This document shows positions 53,850-62,454 of a DNA stretch of 64,000 nucleotides, piece by piece. Origin of the DNA: Vibrio sp. B1FLJ16. Lineage in GTDB: Bacteria; Pseudomonadota; Gammaproteobacteria; Enterobacterales; Vibrionaceae. A program made the translations under genes and the position numbers. The notes under the pieces were generated by a model. The model was not told where the DNA came from, did not search any database, and worked only from the letters and a program-made list of their open reading frames with translations. Location of the stretch: the NCBI RefSeq assembly GCF_905175385.1, contig NZ_HG992750.1, forward strand, positions 1,612,001 through 1,676,000. Reading direction: 5' to 3'. Numbering within the stretch: the first letter of the stretch is position 1; every line of letters begins with the position of its first letter.

Positions 53850-56337
53850 GCTAGCGCATACCCAGCTGACCCTTAACTTGTTTGTCTCGCATTACCGCCA
53901 GGCTCCCTTACAGGCAGCTGCGATTCTGATTGGGATCGTGCTGGCCGTGACGTTATTTGTTGCGGTGCAGGCCATCAACCTCAATGCCAAGCGCAGTTAT
54001 GCGCAGTCCACCGAGCAGCTAAGTGTACAAGCACAAAACCTGGTTGTTCCTCCTGCCGGTCAGCGCTATTTACCCGAATCACTCTACTTTTCACTAAGAC
54101 AGCAAGGACTGAGCGCCTCACTGCCGGTGATTGAAGGAAAAGTCAGGGATGAACAAGGACGTCGTTGGTCTGTACAGGGGAGTGACCTGATTGCGGCACT
54201 CTCGTCGCGGTCCCGTTACTCCGGCGATGCCGATGACAAGCACGATGCTTCCCTGTTTGATAGCGCCTTGCCTCTGCCTGAGCTCTTGGCTGGCGAGCCG
54301 ATTGTCATGATAAGTCAATCTCAGTATCAGAGCGTGGGGGAAGTTGCGTTCATGATTCTGGATAACATAAAAACCAAAGTCATCGTACTGCCTGATGAAT
54401 GGCAACTCGGCAGTCGGATGCTAACGGATATTGGTTTCGCCCAGCAGTTACTCAACAAACAAGGGCAGCTGAGCTATATCGCCGTTTTTAGAACAGATGG
54501 CGATACAGACAGAAATGCGCTGCCGAAATGGCAGAGTCTGGTCGGCGCAAAGGGGCAATGGATTACCAACAACCAGAGTACCGATCTTGGTTCGCTGACA
54601 GAAAGCTTTCACCTCAATCTCACAGCAATGAGCTTACTGGCGTTTGTGGTCGGTCTGTTCATCGCCTACAACGGTGTGAAGTACAGTTTACTTAAACGTA
54701 ATCGTCTTTTGGTACAAATCCAGCAAGCCGGCATTGCGCCGACAATTGTGTTTGCAGCTTTGTTAGTAGAACTGACGATTCTGGTTACCATTGGCGCTTC
54801 ACTTGGTTTCGTTTTAGGTATGCAACTTAGCCACTGGCTGCATCCTACTGTCGCACTGACACTTGAGCAGCTTTATGGAGCAACCCTGCTGCCAGGCACC
54901 TGGCAGTGGCAATGGTGGGCACAGGCTCTGTTACTCACTTTAGCAGCAACGCTGCTCGCGTGCTGGCAACACTTTAAACAGCGAATTCACCAGCCACTTT
55001 CTTCTCATGGCGGATTGTATCAAGCCCCAGAAACATCCAACGAGAATCAGCTCTTCATCATCGGCACAATACTCACCGTGTCCGCGTTGGCGGGGTTATG
55101 GATAAGTGAGCATCACCGCTTTACCATGCTATGGCTCGGCGTGTTAGTGGTATCTATTCCTTTGTACCTGCCGAAAACACTGGTCTCGTTAGCGCGCTGG
55201 AGCGAACAGCGCACTACATCCGGCTTACTCCAGTACCTGTTTGCCGAGCTGCTCGAACTGGTCTCGCCCCTCTCGCTCGCTATGATGGCTTTATTGCTCG
55301 CAGTGACTGCCAATATCGGCATGAATACCTTAGTCGGCAGCTTTGAATCTACCTTGAAGCAATGGCTTAACCAAAGACTGCACGCGGATATTTACGTCAG
55401 TCCGTCACAAGGTGAAATCGCCAGTGTTGAGCATGCTCTGGAGCATTTCAGCAACGTTGAGAAGGTCTATAAGCAGTATTATGTCGACGACAATCTGCAA
55501 GGTTTACCCATCTTGCTTGGCACCAAAGATAAATACACCTTAGAGCAGACTATGGTGTTTAAATCTCACGTTGCTGATTTCTGGCAGCGCTTCTACCGGG
55601 GTGAGTTGGTTGCAATCAGTGAACCAACCGCGGTGAAACTCGGTTTATCCCTCGGCAGTCAACTTAAACTCGATGCGCTGCCAAACAAGATGCTTAGCGT
55701 CGGAGCCATTTTCTTTGACTACGGCGCTCCCAAAGGTGAAGTTTTGCTCGCTCCTAAACTGTGGCGGGAGAATGGTTTTACCGATTTACCAGTTAGCCTT
55801 GGCATCAAAGTCTCAGGTGATAGAAAAGCGATGTACGAACACCTGCAACAGCAGCTGAAACTGCATCCAGGCCAGCTCTACGATCAGGCGAAAATCAAGT
55901 CCACAGCCCTGGAAATCTTCTCACAAACTTTTGCAATTACCCGAGCACTCAATAGCGTAACCTTAATGGTGGCCGTGATTGGTTTGTTTAGTGCCTGCTT
56001 CATGTTGCTCGACGCCCGTACAACTGCCATCGCAAGGTTGTATGCACTAGGCGTAAACCGCCGTAAGCTGATGGCAATGGTCGTCGGGCAAATCGCAGCT
56101 TTAGTCAGCTTCACGCTGGTTATCGCTTTGCCGCTTGGCGCATTAGTCGGATATATACTGACTGATGTTGTAACCCTGCGCGCTTTTGGCTGGAGCTTAA
56201 CTTACCTCTGGAGCTGGAGTGATGCGCTGAGTATCGCCTGCATCACCATTGTCGTTGCAGTTATCGCGACCTTGATTCCTCTCTGGCGCTTGGTAAGCAA
56301 ACCAATGATGGCAAGTTTGCAGAGCGAGGTGCTGTGA
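53839..56337 (+). CDS. FtsX-type ABC permease (double domain, AttFG-like)
   Basis: This 833-residue membrane protein has an N-terminal anchor (AAAILIGIVLAVTLFVAV), a periplasmic domain, three helices (about residues 265-375), a second set of helices (LFIIGTILTVSALAGLWI onward) and a C-terminal FtsX block (FAITRALNSVTLMVAVIGLF, ALVGYILTDVV). The two FtsX-like halves in one chain explain the length. Starts at 53836 or 53839 overlap the ATPase stop. It probably moves a lipid, lipoprotein or peptide together with the ATPase and the lipocalin-like lipoprotein. Confidence 0.88.
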   Translation: MKTRLAHTQLTLNLFVSHYRQAPLQAAAILIGIVLAVTLFVAVQAINLNAKRSYAQSTEQLSVQAQNLVVPPAGQRYLPESLYFSLRQQGLSASLPVIEGKVRDEQGRRWSVQGSDLIAALSSRSRYSGDADDKHDASLFDSALPLPELLAGEPIVMISQSQYQSVGEVAFMILDNIKTKVIVLPDEWQLGSRMLTDIGFAQQLLNKQGQLSYIAVFRTDGDTDRNALPKWQSLVGAKGQWITNNQSTDLGSLTESFHLNLTAMSLLAFVVGLFIAYNGVKYSLLKRNRLLVQIQQAGIAPTIVFAALLVELTILVTIGASLGFVLGMQLSHWLHPTVALTLEQLYGATLLPGTWQWQWWAQALLLTLAATLLACWQHFKQRIHQPLSSHGGLYQAPETSNENQLFIIGTILTVSALAGLWISEHHRFTMLWLGVLVVSIPLYLPKTLVSLARWSEQRTTSGLLQYLFAELLELVSPLSLAMMALLLAVTANIGMNTLVGSFESTLKQWLNQRLHADIYVSPSQGEIASVEHALEHFSNVEKVYKQYYVDDNLQGLPILLGTKDKYTLEQTMVFKSHVADFWQRFYRGELVAISEPTAVKLGLSLGSQLKLDALPNKMLSVGAIFFDYGAPKGEVLLAPKLWRENGFTDLPVSLGIKVSGDRKAMYEHLQQQLKLHPGQLYDQAKIKSTALEIFSQTFAITRALNSVTLMVAVIGLFSACFMLLDARTTAIARLYALGVNRRKLMAMVVGQIAALVSFTLVIALPLGALVGYILTDVVTLRAFGWSLTYLWSWSDALSIACITIVVAVIATLIPLWRLVSKPMMASLQSEVL

Positions 56338-57440
56338 TGAAGTGCATTGTGAAAAGCCTCATCCTGATTCTCGGCTGCTTATCTATTATTGGCTGTGAAG
56401 AACCCAAGCCACGAGATATGGGGGCGTTATTAGGGACAAATGAAGCACAAAGCGATGCATTCACTCCCGTGGTGAAAGGCGTTGAGCTCACCTTCCCGGC
56501 CGATCACCGGGCCCATGACGATTTTCGCCATGAATGGTGGTACTTAACCGCGAACCTGACCGATGAGCAAGGTCAGCCGCTTGGTCTTCAATGGACACAA
56601 TTTCGTTTCGCAGCCGCACCTCAGACAAATGAGCAGCAAACAAACAAAACTACATGGCAAAGCCAGCAAATTTACATGGCACACAGCGCTGTCACCACCA
56701 GAGATAAACACTACGCTGATGAAAAATGGTCGCGGGGGCAGGCTCAGTTTGCAGGAGTAGACGGCTCGCCCTTTCGTGTGTATCTCGATGACTGGCAATG
56801 GAGGTCGTCAACCGATGACCTATTCCCTGCAACCTTAGTCACTCACTCCCGGCAGTTTGCTTACTCACTGACGCTGACCAGTAATGCGCCCTATCAAAAG
56901 CAGGGAGACCGGGGTTACAGCACAAAAAGTGCCGATGGTCAGGTCGCATCCTATTACTACAGCCAACCGTTTATTGATGTGAAAGGAGAAGTCACCATTG
57001 ACGGCAAAACTCATCAGGTGTCGGGCAAAGGATGGATAGATAGAGAGTGGAGCTCGCAATTTTTGCTCAATTCCCAGCAAGGCTGGGACTGGTTTGCGCT
57101 CAGGTTAAGTGATGATACCAGCTTAGTCGTGTTCCAGCTTCGCGATTCAAAAACAGGACAAGCCAGTTACTCACATGCAAAGCTGATGCATAAAGATGGT
57201 ACAGGAACCACCATCGGGCAAAGCGGAATCCGCTTACAAGTGATCAAGCAAACGAAGATTCAGGGACGAAATTACCCGACAGAGTGGCAGCTTTCGATTC
57301 CGATCCAACAAATTGACCTCACGGTTACAGCACTCAACCCAAACGCCAAAATGCCGCTGACGGTACCTTACTGGGAAGGTCCGGTAACAATTGAAGGCTC
57401 TCATTCAGGAACTGGCTATATGGAGCTGACAGGTTATTGA
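56337..57440 (+). CDS. Lipocalin-like lipoprotein (AttH / carotenoid 1,2-hydratase family)
   Basis: The 367-residue protein begins with a lipoprotein signal (ILILGCLSIIGC). The body matches the AttH/CrtC-type family: FRHEWWYLTANLTDEQGQPL, LQWTQFRF, MAHSAVTT, and VSGKGWIDREWSSQF. The ATG overlaps the permease stop (TGATG), so the three genes form one translational unit. The layout matches the AttEFGH group known from Agrobacterium, where a transport role has been proposed. Confidence 0.85.
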   Translation: MKCIVKSLILILGCLSIIGCEEPKPRDMGALLGTNEAQSDAFTPVVKGVELTFPADHRAHDDFRHEWWYLTANLTDEQGQPLGLQWTQFRFAAAPQTNEQQTNKTTWQSQQIYMAHSAVTTRDKHYADEKWSRGQAQFAGVDGSPFRVYLDDWQWRSSTDDLFPATLVTHSRQFAYSLTLTSNAPYQKQGDRGYSTKSADGQVASYYYSQPFIDVKGEVTIDGKTHQVSGKGWIDREWSSQFLLNSQQGWDWFALRLSDDTSLVVFQLRDSKTGQASYSHAKLMHKDGTGTTIGQSGIRLQVIKQTKIQGRNYPTEWQLSIPIQQIDLTVTALNPNAKMPLTVPYWEGPVTIEGSHSGTGYMELTGY

Positions 57441-57462
57441 AGCTGACAATCACCCTTATTTA

Positions 57463-57623
57463 GTCATTCCAGCGAGCCTTGGCGAGACTAGGAATCTAAA
57501 ATCAGCGCGCTTAAAAGACAGTGAAATATCTTTGACTGCAGAGTACTCGGGCAGAAGATCCTGAATCACGCTCCTTCGTCGCTGTTCAGGATGACAAGAC
57601 TCTGTAACATGCCAGCGGCTGTT
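57463..57623. repeat. Dispersed repeat (type B), uninterrupted copy
   Basis: From GTCATTCCAGCGAGCC to the GTTCAGGATGAC region and the following GCTGTT, about 160 bases match the two halves at 13481-13556 and 13838-13920. The ends are partly inverted (GTCATTCC / GGATGAC). It lies between convergent genes. Confidence 0.75.
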
Positions 57624-57637
57624 AAGCGATCGGCATG

Positions 57638-57663
57638 AAAAAGGCCAGCAGTGAATGCTGGCC
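57638..57663 (-). terminator. Terminator of tauABC
   Basis: GGCCAGCA / TGCTGGCC with loop GTGAA, followed on the minus strand by TTTTTC. It lies 30 bases past the tauC stop. Confidence 0.9.
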
Positions 57664-57692
57664 TCTAAAAACACATTGTCAATGAGTGACGT

Positions 57693-58661
57693 TTAGTACC
57701 CTTTCCAAGGCACCAGCTTTTTCTCCAGATAACGCATGAACAAATCAAACGCATAGGCAATCACACCGATAATAATGATACCGGCGATCACAACATCGGT
57801 AACCAAGAATTCTGCGGCGTTCAGCACCATAAAGCCGATCCCCGCTTCAGCGGCGACCATTTCACTTGCCACCAGCGTTGTCCAGCCAAAGCCGATACCG
57901 ATACGCAGACCGGTCAGGATTTCCGGCATCGCACTCTTAATGATGACGTGATAAAGCACTTGAGCTTTAGTAGCACCCATTGAATACGCTGCCTGAATCT
58001 GCTCACTGCGTGCTGAGTTCACTCCCGCCCGGGCGCTCAGTGCTATTGGCGCAAACATCGCCAGGTAAATCAGCGTCACTTTACTGGTCTCATCAATACC
58101 CAGCCAGATGATCACTAACGGCAGGTACGCAAGAGGAGGCAACGGACGGTAGAACTCAATCATAGGGTCGAAAATACCGCGAATCCAGACATTAGAACCG
58201 ATAAGAATACCGATTGGCACAGCGGTAACAACAGCAAGGAAAAAGGCACCAAACACACGACCGAGACTGGCCGCCAGGTGATCCGTCAGTGATACGCCTG
58301 AGAATCCGTTAACCACCAAATCACCAAATCGCTCTATCACCGCACTGGGAGCCGGTAAGAATAGTGGTTTGACCCAGCCCATCTCAGTGACTAACGCCCA
58401 CAATGCGATAAAGAATACACTCGCGATGACAGAAACAATACGCGAATCACCCTGCCCAGGCTCACCATAATAATTACCTGGTACCAGCGTTTTCTTCTTA
58501 ATCGCATTGACCAGTGCATAAAACGGAGGCGTTTTGTGAATCACACTGTCCTGTTTGCTTTTTTCAACAGGTGCTTCTGTTGTCTGCTCTCTCTGTACGC
58601 ATTCTTGTTTCATCTCCGGCTCCGCCGTCGCTGTTTCTTTCAAAATAGCTGCCTGGTTCAT
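57693..58661 (-). CDS. tauC: Taurine/sulfonate ABC transporter permease (TauC-like)
   Basis: The 322-residue permease has six or so hydrophobic segments and the BPD family loop EFYRPLPPLAYLPLVIIWLG with GIGFGWTTLVASEMVAA. It is longer than E. coli TauC because of a hydrophilic N-terminal extension of about 75 residues. The start shares a base with the tauB stop (TAATG). Confidence 0.85.
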   Translation of the reverse strand: MNQAAILKETATAEPEMKQECVQREQTTEAPVEKSKQDSVIHKTPPFYALVNAIKKKTLVPGNYYGEPGQGDSRIVSVIASVFFIALWALVTEMGWVKPLFLPAPSAVIERFGDLVVNGFSGVSLTDHLAASLGRVFGAFFLAVVTAVPIGILIGSNVWIRGIFDPMIEFYRPLPPLAYLPLVIIWLGIDETSKVTLIYLAMFAPIALSARAGVNSARSEQIQAAYSMGATKAQVLYHVIIKSAMPEILTGLRIGIGFGWTTLVASEMVAAEAGIGFMVLNAAEFLVTDVVIAGIIIIGVIAYAFDLFMRYLEKKLVPWKGY

Positions 58662-59512
58662 TACGCCACCTCCGGCACTTCATCCTGGTGAATGATGGAA
58701 AGGATCTTTTCACGCATCTCGATAAAATCGGGCATGGATTTCACTGCTCGCGCATCCCGGCACTCAAGAAAACGCTTATTGAAATCCAAATCAAAGCTAT
58801 GAGTAATGCGTCCCGGTCTTGGTGACATCACAATAAGGCGTGATGCCATAAATAATGCCTCTTCGACACTGTGAGTGATGAAGAACATCATTTTGTTAGT
58901 GGTCTGCCACGCATCAAGCAGCAGCTCTTGTAAGGTCTCACGGGTTAACGCATCAAGCGCACCTAATGGCTCATCGAGCAAAAGAATACTTGGGTCATTG
59001 GTTAAAGCCCGGGCAATACCCACACGCTGCTGCATACCACCAGAAAGCTGATACACCTTGTGATGGTGGAAACCCTCCAGACCAACCAATTCAAGATACT
59101 TAGCCGCACGTTCCAGGCGCTCTTCTTTGCTAACGCCTCTTAGTTTTAAACCAAAGGCTGTATTTTCGATTACATTCAGCCAAGGAAATAACGCATGCTT
59201 TTGAAACACCACGCCCCGGTCAGCGCTTGGGCCATTTATCTGGTCACCAATATCACGTCCCATGACAACGCGGGGTAAGCCTTCCACCGATGAGTCGCCC
59301 AGAGTCAGATACCCTTCTGTCGGAGTGATAAACCCAGCCATCAGATTCAACAGTGTCGTTTTGCCACAGCCAGAAGCCCCGAGTGCAACCACCAGATCGC
59401 CCTGCTCTATCTCTAGATTCACACCCGATAGTGCCAGAACAGGCTCTCCACCCTGACGATCTTCATACACGACAGATACGTCTTCTATTTTCAGTGTTTT
59501 CTCTGCAGACAT
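58661..59512 (-). CDS. tauB: Taurine/sulfonate ABC transporter ATPase (TauB-like)
   Basis: The 283-residue protein has Walker [11 protein letters not shown], signature [10 protein letters not shown] and Walker [17 protein letters not shown]. It is about 28 residues longer than E. coli TauB. AAGGAAG precedes the ATG. Confidence 0.9.
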   Translation of the reverse strand: MSAEKTLKIEDVSVVYEDRQGGEPVLALSGVNLEIEQGDLVVALGASGCGKTTLLNLMAGFITPTEGYLTLGDSSVEGLPRVVMGRDIGDQINGPSADRGVVFQKHALFPWLNVIENTAFGLKLRGVSKEERLERAAKYLELVGLEGFHHHKVYQLSGGMQQRVGIARALTNDPSILLLDEPLGALDALTRETLQELLLDAWQTTNKMMFFITHSVEEALFMASRLIVMSPRPGRITHSFDLDFNKRFLECRDARAVKSMPDFIEMREKILSIIHQDEVPEVA

Positions 59513-59543
59513 ACGCTACTTCCTTGTTTTGCAATGATTGTGA

Positions 59544-60575
59544 TTATTGAGCTTTTGCAGCCTGAGCGTAGCTTGGGTTAACAAATACGCTGTAATCCGG
59601 CATCAGTGCTGATATCTTCTTCTCTTTCAACAAGAAAGCAGATGTTGCTTCGAGCGCTTTCGTCGCACCGCCTTCTTTACCACAGCCCAGCCACTGACAA
59701 GAAAGCTGAGTATCCACGTCCAGGAACTCGTACAGGCTCATTGCGTCAACCACACCTTCTGGCTCGCCGCCAGACAGCTTCGCAACAGAGATTGCGATCG
59801 GGTCATTCGCGCTGAAGGTTTCTTTCCCTGCACGGTACTGCTCATCAACGTTAGCCACAACCGAGATAAACTTGGTAACAAACTCACCGTTTTCAGCCGC
59901 AAACTGCTTGTTCGCAATCATGCCGTCGAAAGTTGGTTTTCCCCACGCGCTAAGCTGCTTAGAGCTGATAAGCACGCTGCCGTCCTGCTTGATTTTGCCT
60001 AAAGCCGGATCCCAGATGAAAGCACCATCAATATCACCGCGCTGCCAAGCAGCCATAATCGCGTTTGGTTGCATGTTGATTAGCTTGACGTCTTTCTCGC
60101 TCAGACCAAATTGTTCAAGAGCAAACAGCATGTGAAAGTGGGTAGTAGAAACAAATGGGACTGCGATGCGTTTGCCTTTCAGATCAGCAGGAGAGCTGAT
60201 GCCGCTGCCTTTTTTCACCACCAACGCTTCTGCATCTGCGATGTTTTCCATTACCCAGACCAACTCCATCTCAACGCCGTTACTTGCCGCGCTGGCAATC
60301 GGGCTTGAACCAGCAACGGTCATATCAACAGCACCTGCCGCCATAGCTGTGATCGCTTTCGCGCCCGAATCAAACTTGCGCCATTTGATGTCGTAACCTG
60401 TTTCTTTTTCAATTAACTTCTGGTCGATGGCATACTTCATCGGGTTAAACATTCCCTGGTACCCGATGGTCACTTCTTTCGCTGCCCAGGTATTCAGTGA
60501 GCAAAGCAAAGTGCCGATTAATACCGTTTTCGTCGCCAATTTGGTTTTCAATGATTTATTCATCAGTGTCTTCAT
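59544..60575 (-). CDS. tauA: Taurine-binding periplasmic protein (TauA-like)
   Basis: The ATG at 60575 gives about 343 residues with a signal peptide (KTVLIGTLLCSLNTWAA). The body shows TauA features: VTIGYQGMFNPMKYAIDQK, RKFDSGAKAITAMAAGAVDM, GSSPIASAASNGVEMELVW and WQRGDIDGAFIWDPALGKI. It captures taurine. The alternative start is a GTG two codons upstream. Confidence 0.9.
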   Translation of the reverse strand: MKTLMNKSLKTKLATKTVLIGTLLCSLNTWAAKEVTIGYQGMFNPMKYAIDQKLIEKETGYDIKWRKFDSGAKAITAMAAGAVDMTVAGSSPIASAASNGVEMELVWVMENIADAEALVVKKGSGISSPADLKGKRIAVPFVSTTHFHMLFALEQFGLSEKDVKLINMQPNAIMAAWQRGDIDGAFIWDPALGKIKQDGSVLISSKQLSAWGKPTFDGMIANKQFAAENGEFVTKFISVVANVDEQYRAGKETFSANDPIAISVAKLSGGEPEGVVDAMSLYEFLDVDTQLSCQWLGCGKEGGATKALEATSAFLLKEKKISALMPDYSVFVNPSYAQAAKAQ

Positions 60576-60653
60576 GTCCACTTCCTTATGTGCTGTATGA
60601 CATCTTCACATTACGGACTGAGGTTGTAGTTAGGTAGTACCAGAGTATTTCTT

Positions 60654-60677
60654 TATTGGTCCAGTTACGCACCAATA
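60654..60677. promoter_or_regulatory. Dyad upstream of tauA
   Basis: TATTGGT and ACCAATA form an exact 7-bp inverted repeat with a 10-base spacer about 80 bases before tauA. Read on the minus strand it includes CTGGACCAATAA, similar to the CTGGACYTAA boxes reported for TauR of Rhodobacter. It could be the TauR operator. Confidence 0.5.
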
Positions 60678-60723
60678 CAGTGCGCTAAGTTAGTGCATTT
60701 AGTGTCATGCAAATAAAACGAAA

Positions 60724-60763
60724 AAGCGCCTTGGCAATCCACTGACGGGATCCCCAAGGCGCT
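60724..60763 (-). terminator. Terminator of the aminotransferase gene
   Basis: AAGCGCCTTGG and CCAAGGCGCTT form an 11-bp stem with a 19-base loop, followed on the minus strand by TTTTCG. Confidence 0.8.
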
Positions 60764-60789
60764 TATATAATTATGGTTTTAAGCAGACG

Positions 60790-62220
60790 TTAAAGCACGG
60801 GCTCTGCGACTTTTTCGGCAATAACAGCCTCTATCACATTCGCAATTTCATCCGCCTGCTCCATCGTAAGTGTCAATGGCGGGCTCAGACACAGTGTGTT
60901 ATTAAACCGTTCAAACGATCGGTTGGTACGACCGATGAGTACGCCCCGCTTCATGCATTTAGCCACAATGTCAGCAGCGACCGCTTCTTTGACCGGCTCT
61001 TTACTCACTTTGTCTTCCACCAGCTCAATACCGAGGAAAAGCCCCTTGCCTCGGACATCACCAACCATTTCATATTTCGGTTTCAGCAGCTGAAGTTTCG
61101 CCATCAAATAATCACCAACCTGTGCGGTATTCTCGATCAGGTTCTCTTCTTCAATGATTTTTAAGTTCTCCAGTGCCGCAGCCGGACCGATTGTACAGCC
61201 CCCAAAAGTACTGATGTCTCGGAAATACCCATACTTATCAGACGGATCATCCTTGAACTGCTGGAACACTTCTTCCGTTGTTACCGTGCAAGAGATAGCG
61301 GCGTACGCTGAGGCAACCCCTTTCGCCATCGTAACGATATCCGGCCTGATGCCGTAATGCTGGTAACCGAACCATTTACCGGTGCGACCCACGCCACACA
61401 CGACTTCATCTACGTGGATCAGAATGTCGTACTTTGTACAGATGCGCTGGATCTCTTCGTAATACCCTTCCGGTGGTGTGATCACTCCACCACCTGCGGT
61501 GATCGGTTCTACGACAATCGCGCCGACCGTTTCAGGCCCTTCACGTAAAATTACCTCTTCCAGTTGCTGCGCGGCTTTGACGCCGTAGCTCTCAGTGCTA
61601 TCGTCTCCAAGGGAAGTAAACTGACTGCGGTACTCACAACAGTGAGGGAACTCGACAAAGCCCGGTGTAAACGGACCGTACTGTTTTCTGCGCTCTTCTT
61701 GCCCGGTAGAGCTCAGGCAAGTAATGGTCGTGCCGTGATAATCGCGCTCGCGGTAAAGGATCTTATGTTTTCTTCCGCCATATTTTTTATGCGCAATCTG
61801 GCGCACGATTTTGTAAGCTTTCTCATTCGCCTCTGAACCAGAGTTAGAGAAATACACACGGCTCATGCCCGGCATTTTTTCAATCAGTTTGCTCGCAAAC
61901 TCAGCCATCACCGGAGATCCCGCGGAACCTGCAAAATAGTTCAACTGCAGTGCCTGATTTTTTATCACCTCAGCAATTCGCTCACGGCCATAACCAACAT
62001 TGACACACCAGACGCCACCCGAACTCGCATCTAAATAACGGTTGCCTTTGATATCCCAGACATACTCGCCTTTACCATGCGACATGATAAGCGGTGACTG
62101 GTTTTCAAACAGCGCGTGTTGGGTTAAGTGATGCCAGACATGCGCTTTATCCCACGCTTCTACCTGTTCAACATCATGCTGGGCTGGCTGCTGTGCCAAA
62201 TGTGATTGTCCGTAATCCAT
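60790..62220 (-). CDS. Class III PLP aminotransferase (taurine-pyruvate aminotransferase-like)
   Basis: The ATG at 62220 has GAAGGAGAGTG upstream; an earlier start at 62256 is less likely. The 475-residue protein has the PLP residues D (VDEVVCGVGRTG) and K (MAKGVASAYAAIS), plus SNSGSEANEKAYK. Genes of this class beside tauABC are usually Tpa, which moves the amino group of taurine to pyruvate and makes sulfoacetaldehyde. No downstream enzyme (Xsc) or TauD is visible, so the specificity is inferred from context. Confidence 0.8.
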   Translation of the reverse strand: MDYGQSHLAQQPAQHDVEQVEAWDKAHVWHHLTQHALFENQSPLIMSHGKGEYVWDIKGNRYLDASSGGVWCVNVGYGRERIAEVIKNQALQLNYFAGSAGSPVMAEFASKLIEKMPGMSRVYFSNSGSEANEKAYKIVRQIAHKKYGGRKHKILYRERDYHGTTITCLSSTGQEERRKQYGPFTPGFVEFPHCCEYRSQFTSLGDDSTESYGVKAAQQLEEVILREGPETVGAIVVEPITAGGGVITPPEGYYEEIQRICTKYDILIHVDEVVCGVGRTGKWFGYQHYGIRPDIVTMAKGVASAYAAISCTVTTEEVFQQFKDDPSDKYGYFRDISTFGGCTIGPAAALENLKIIEEENLIENTAQVGDYLMAKLQLLKPKYEMVGDVRGKGLFLGIELVEDKVSKEPVKEAVAADIVAKCMKRGVLIGRTNRSFERFNNTLCLSPPLTLTMEQADEIANVIEAVIAEKVAEPVL

Positions 62221-62454
62221 AAACACTCTCCTTCGATTTGCTTCCACCTTAGACAAACACCTTGTCTGGCAGATAGATCCAGTTGCAGCTTTTTATGGTG
62301 ACAAACCGAATTTGATACGGCTGGCAAATGACAAATTAAAAGTTGGTATGTTTGATGCTTACATTCTCTTAACAAGACACGATTTCGTTAACAAATGCTA
62401 TTTCGTTAATACGCAGTTTCTTTAAAAAATAGCGACAACGTCAAAGGCTGGGTT

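Noticed and set aside
57456..57674. Minus-strand frame of 72 codons over the type B repeat
   Set aside because: It consists of repeat and terminator sequence and lacks a start signal.
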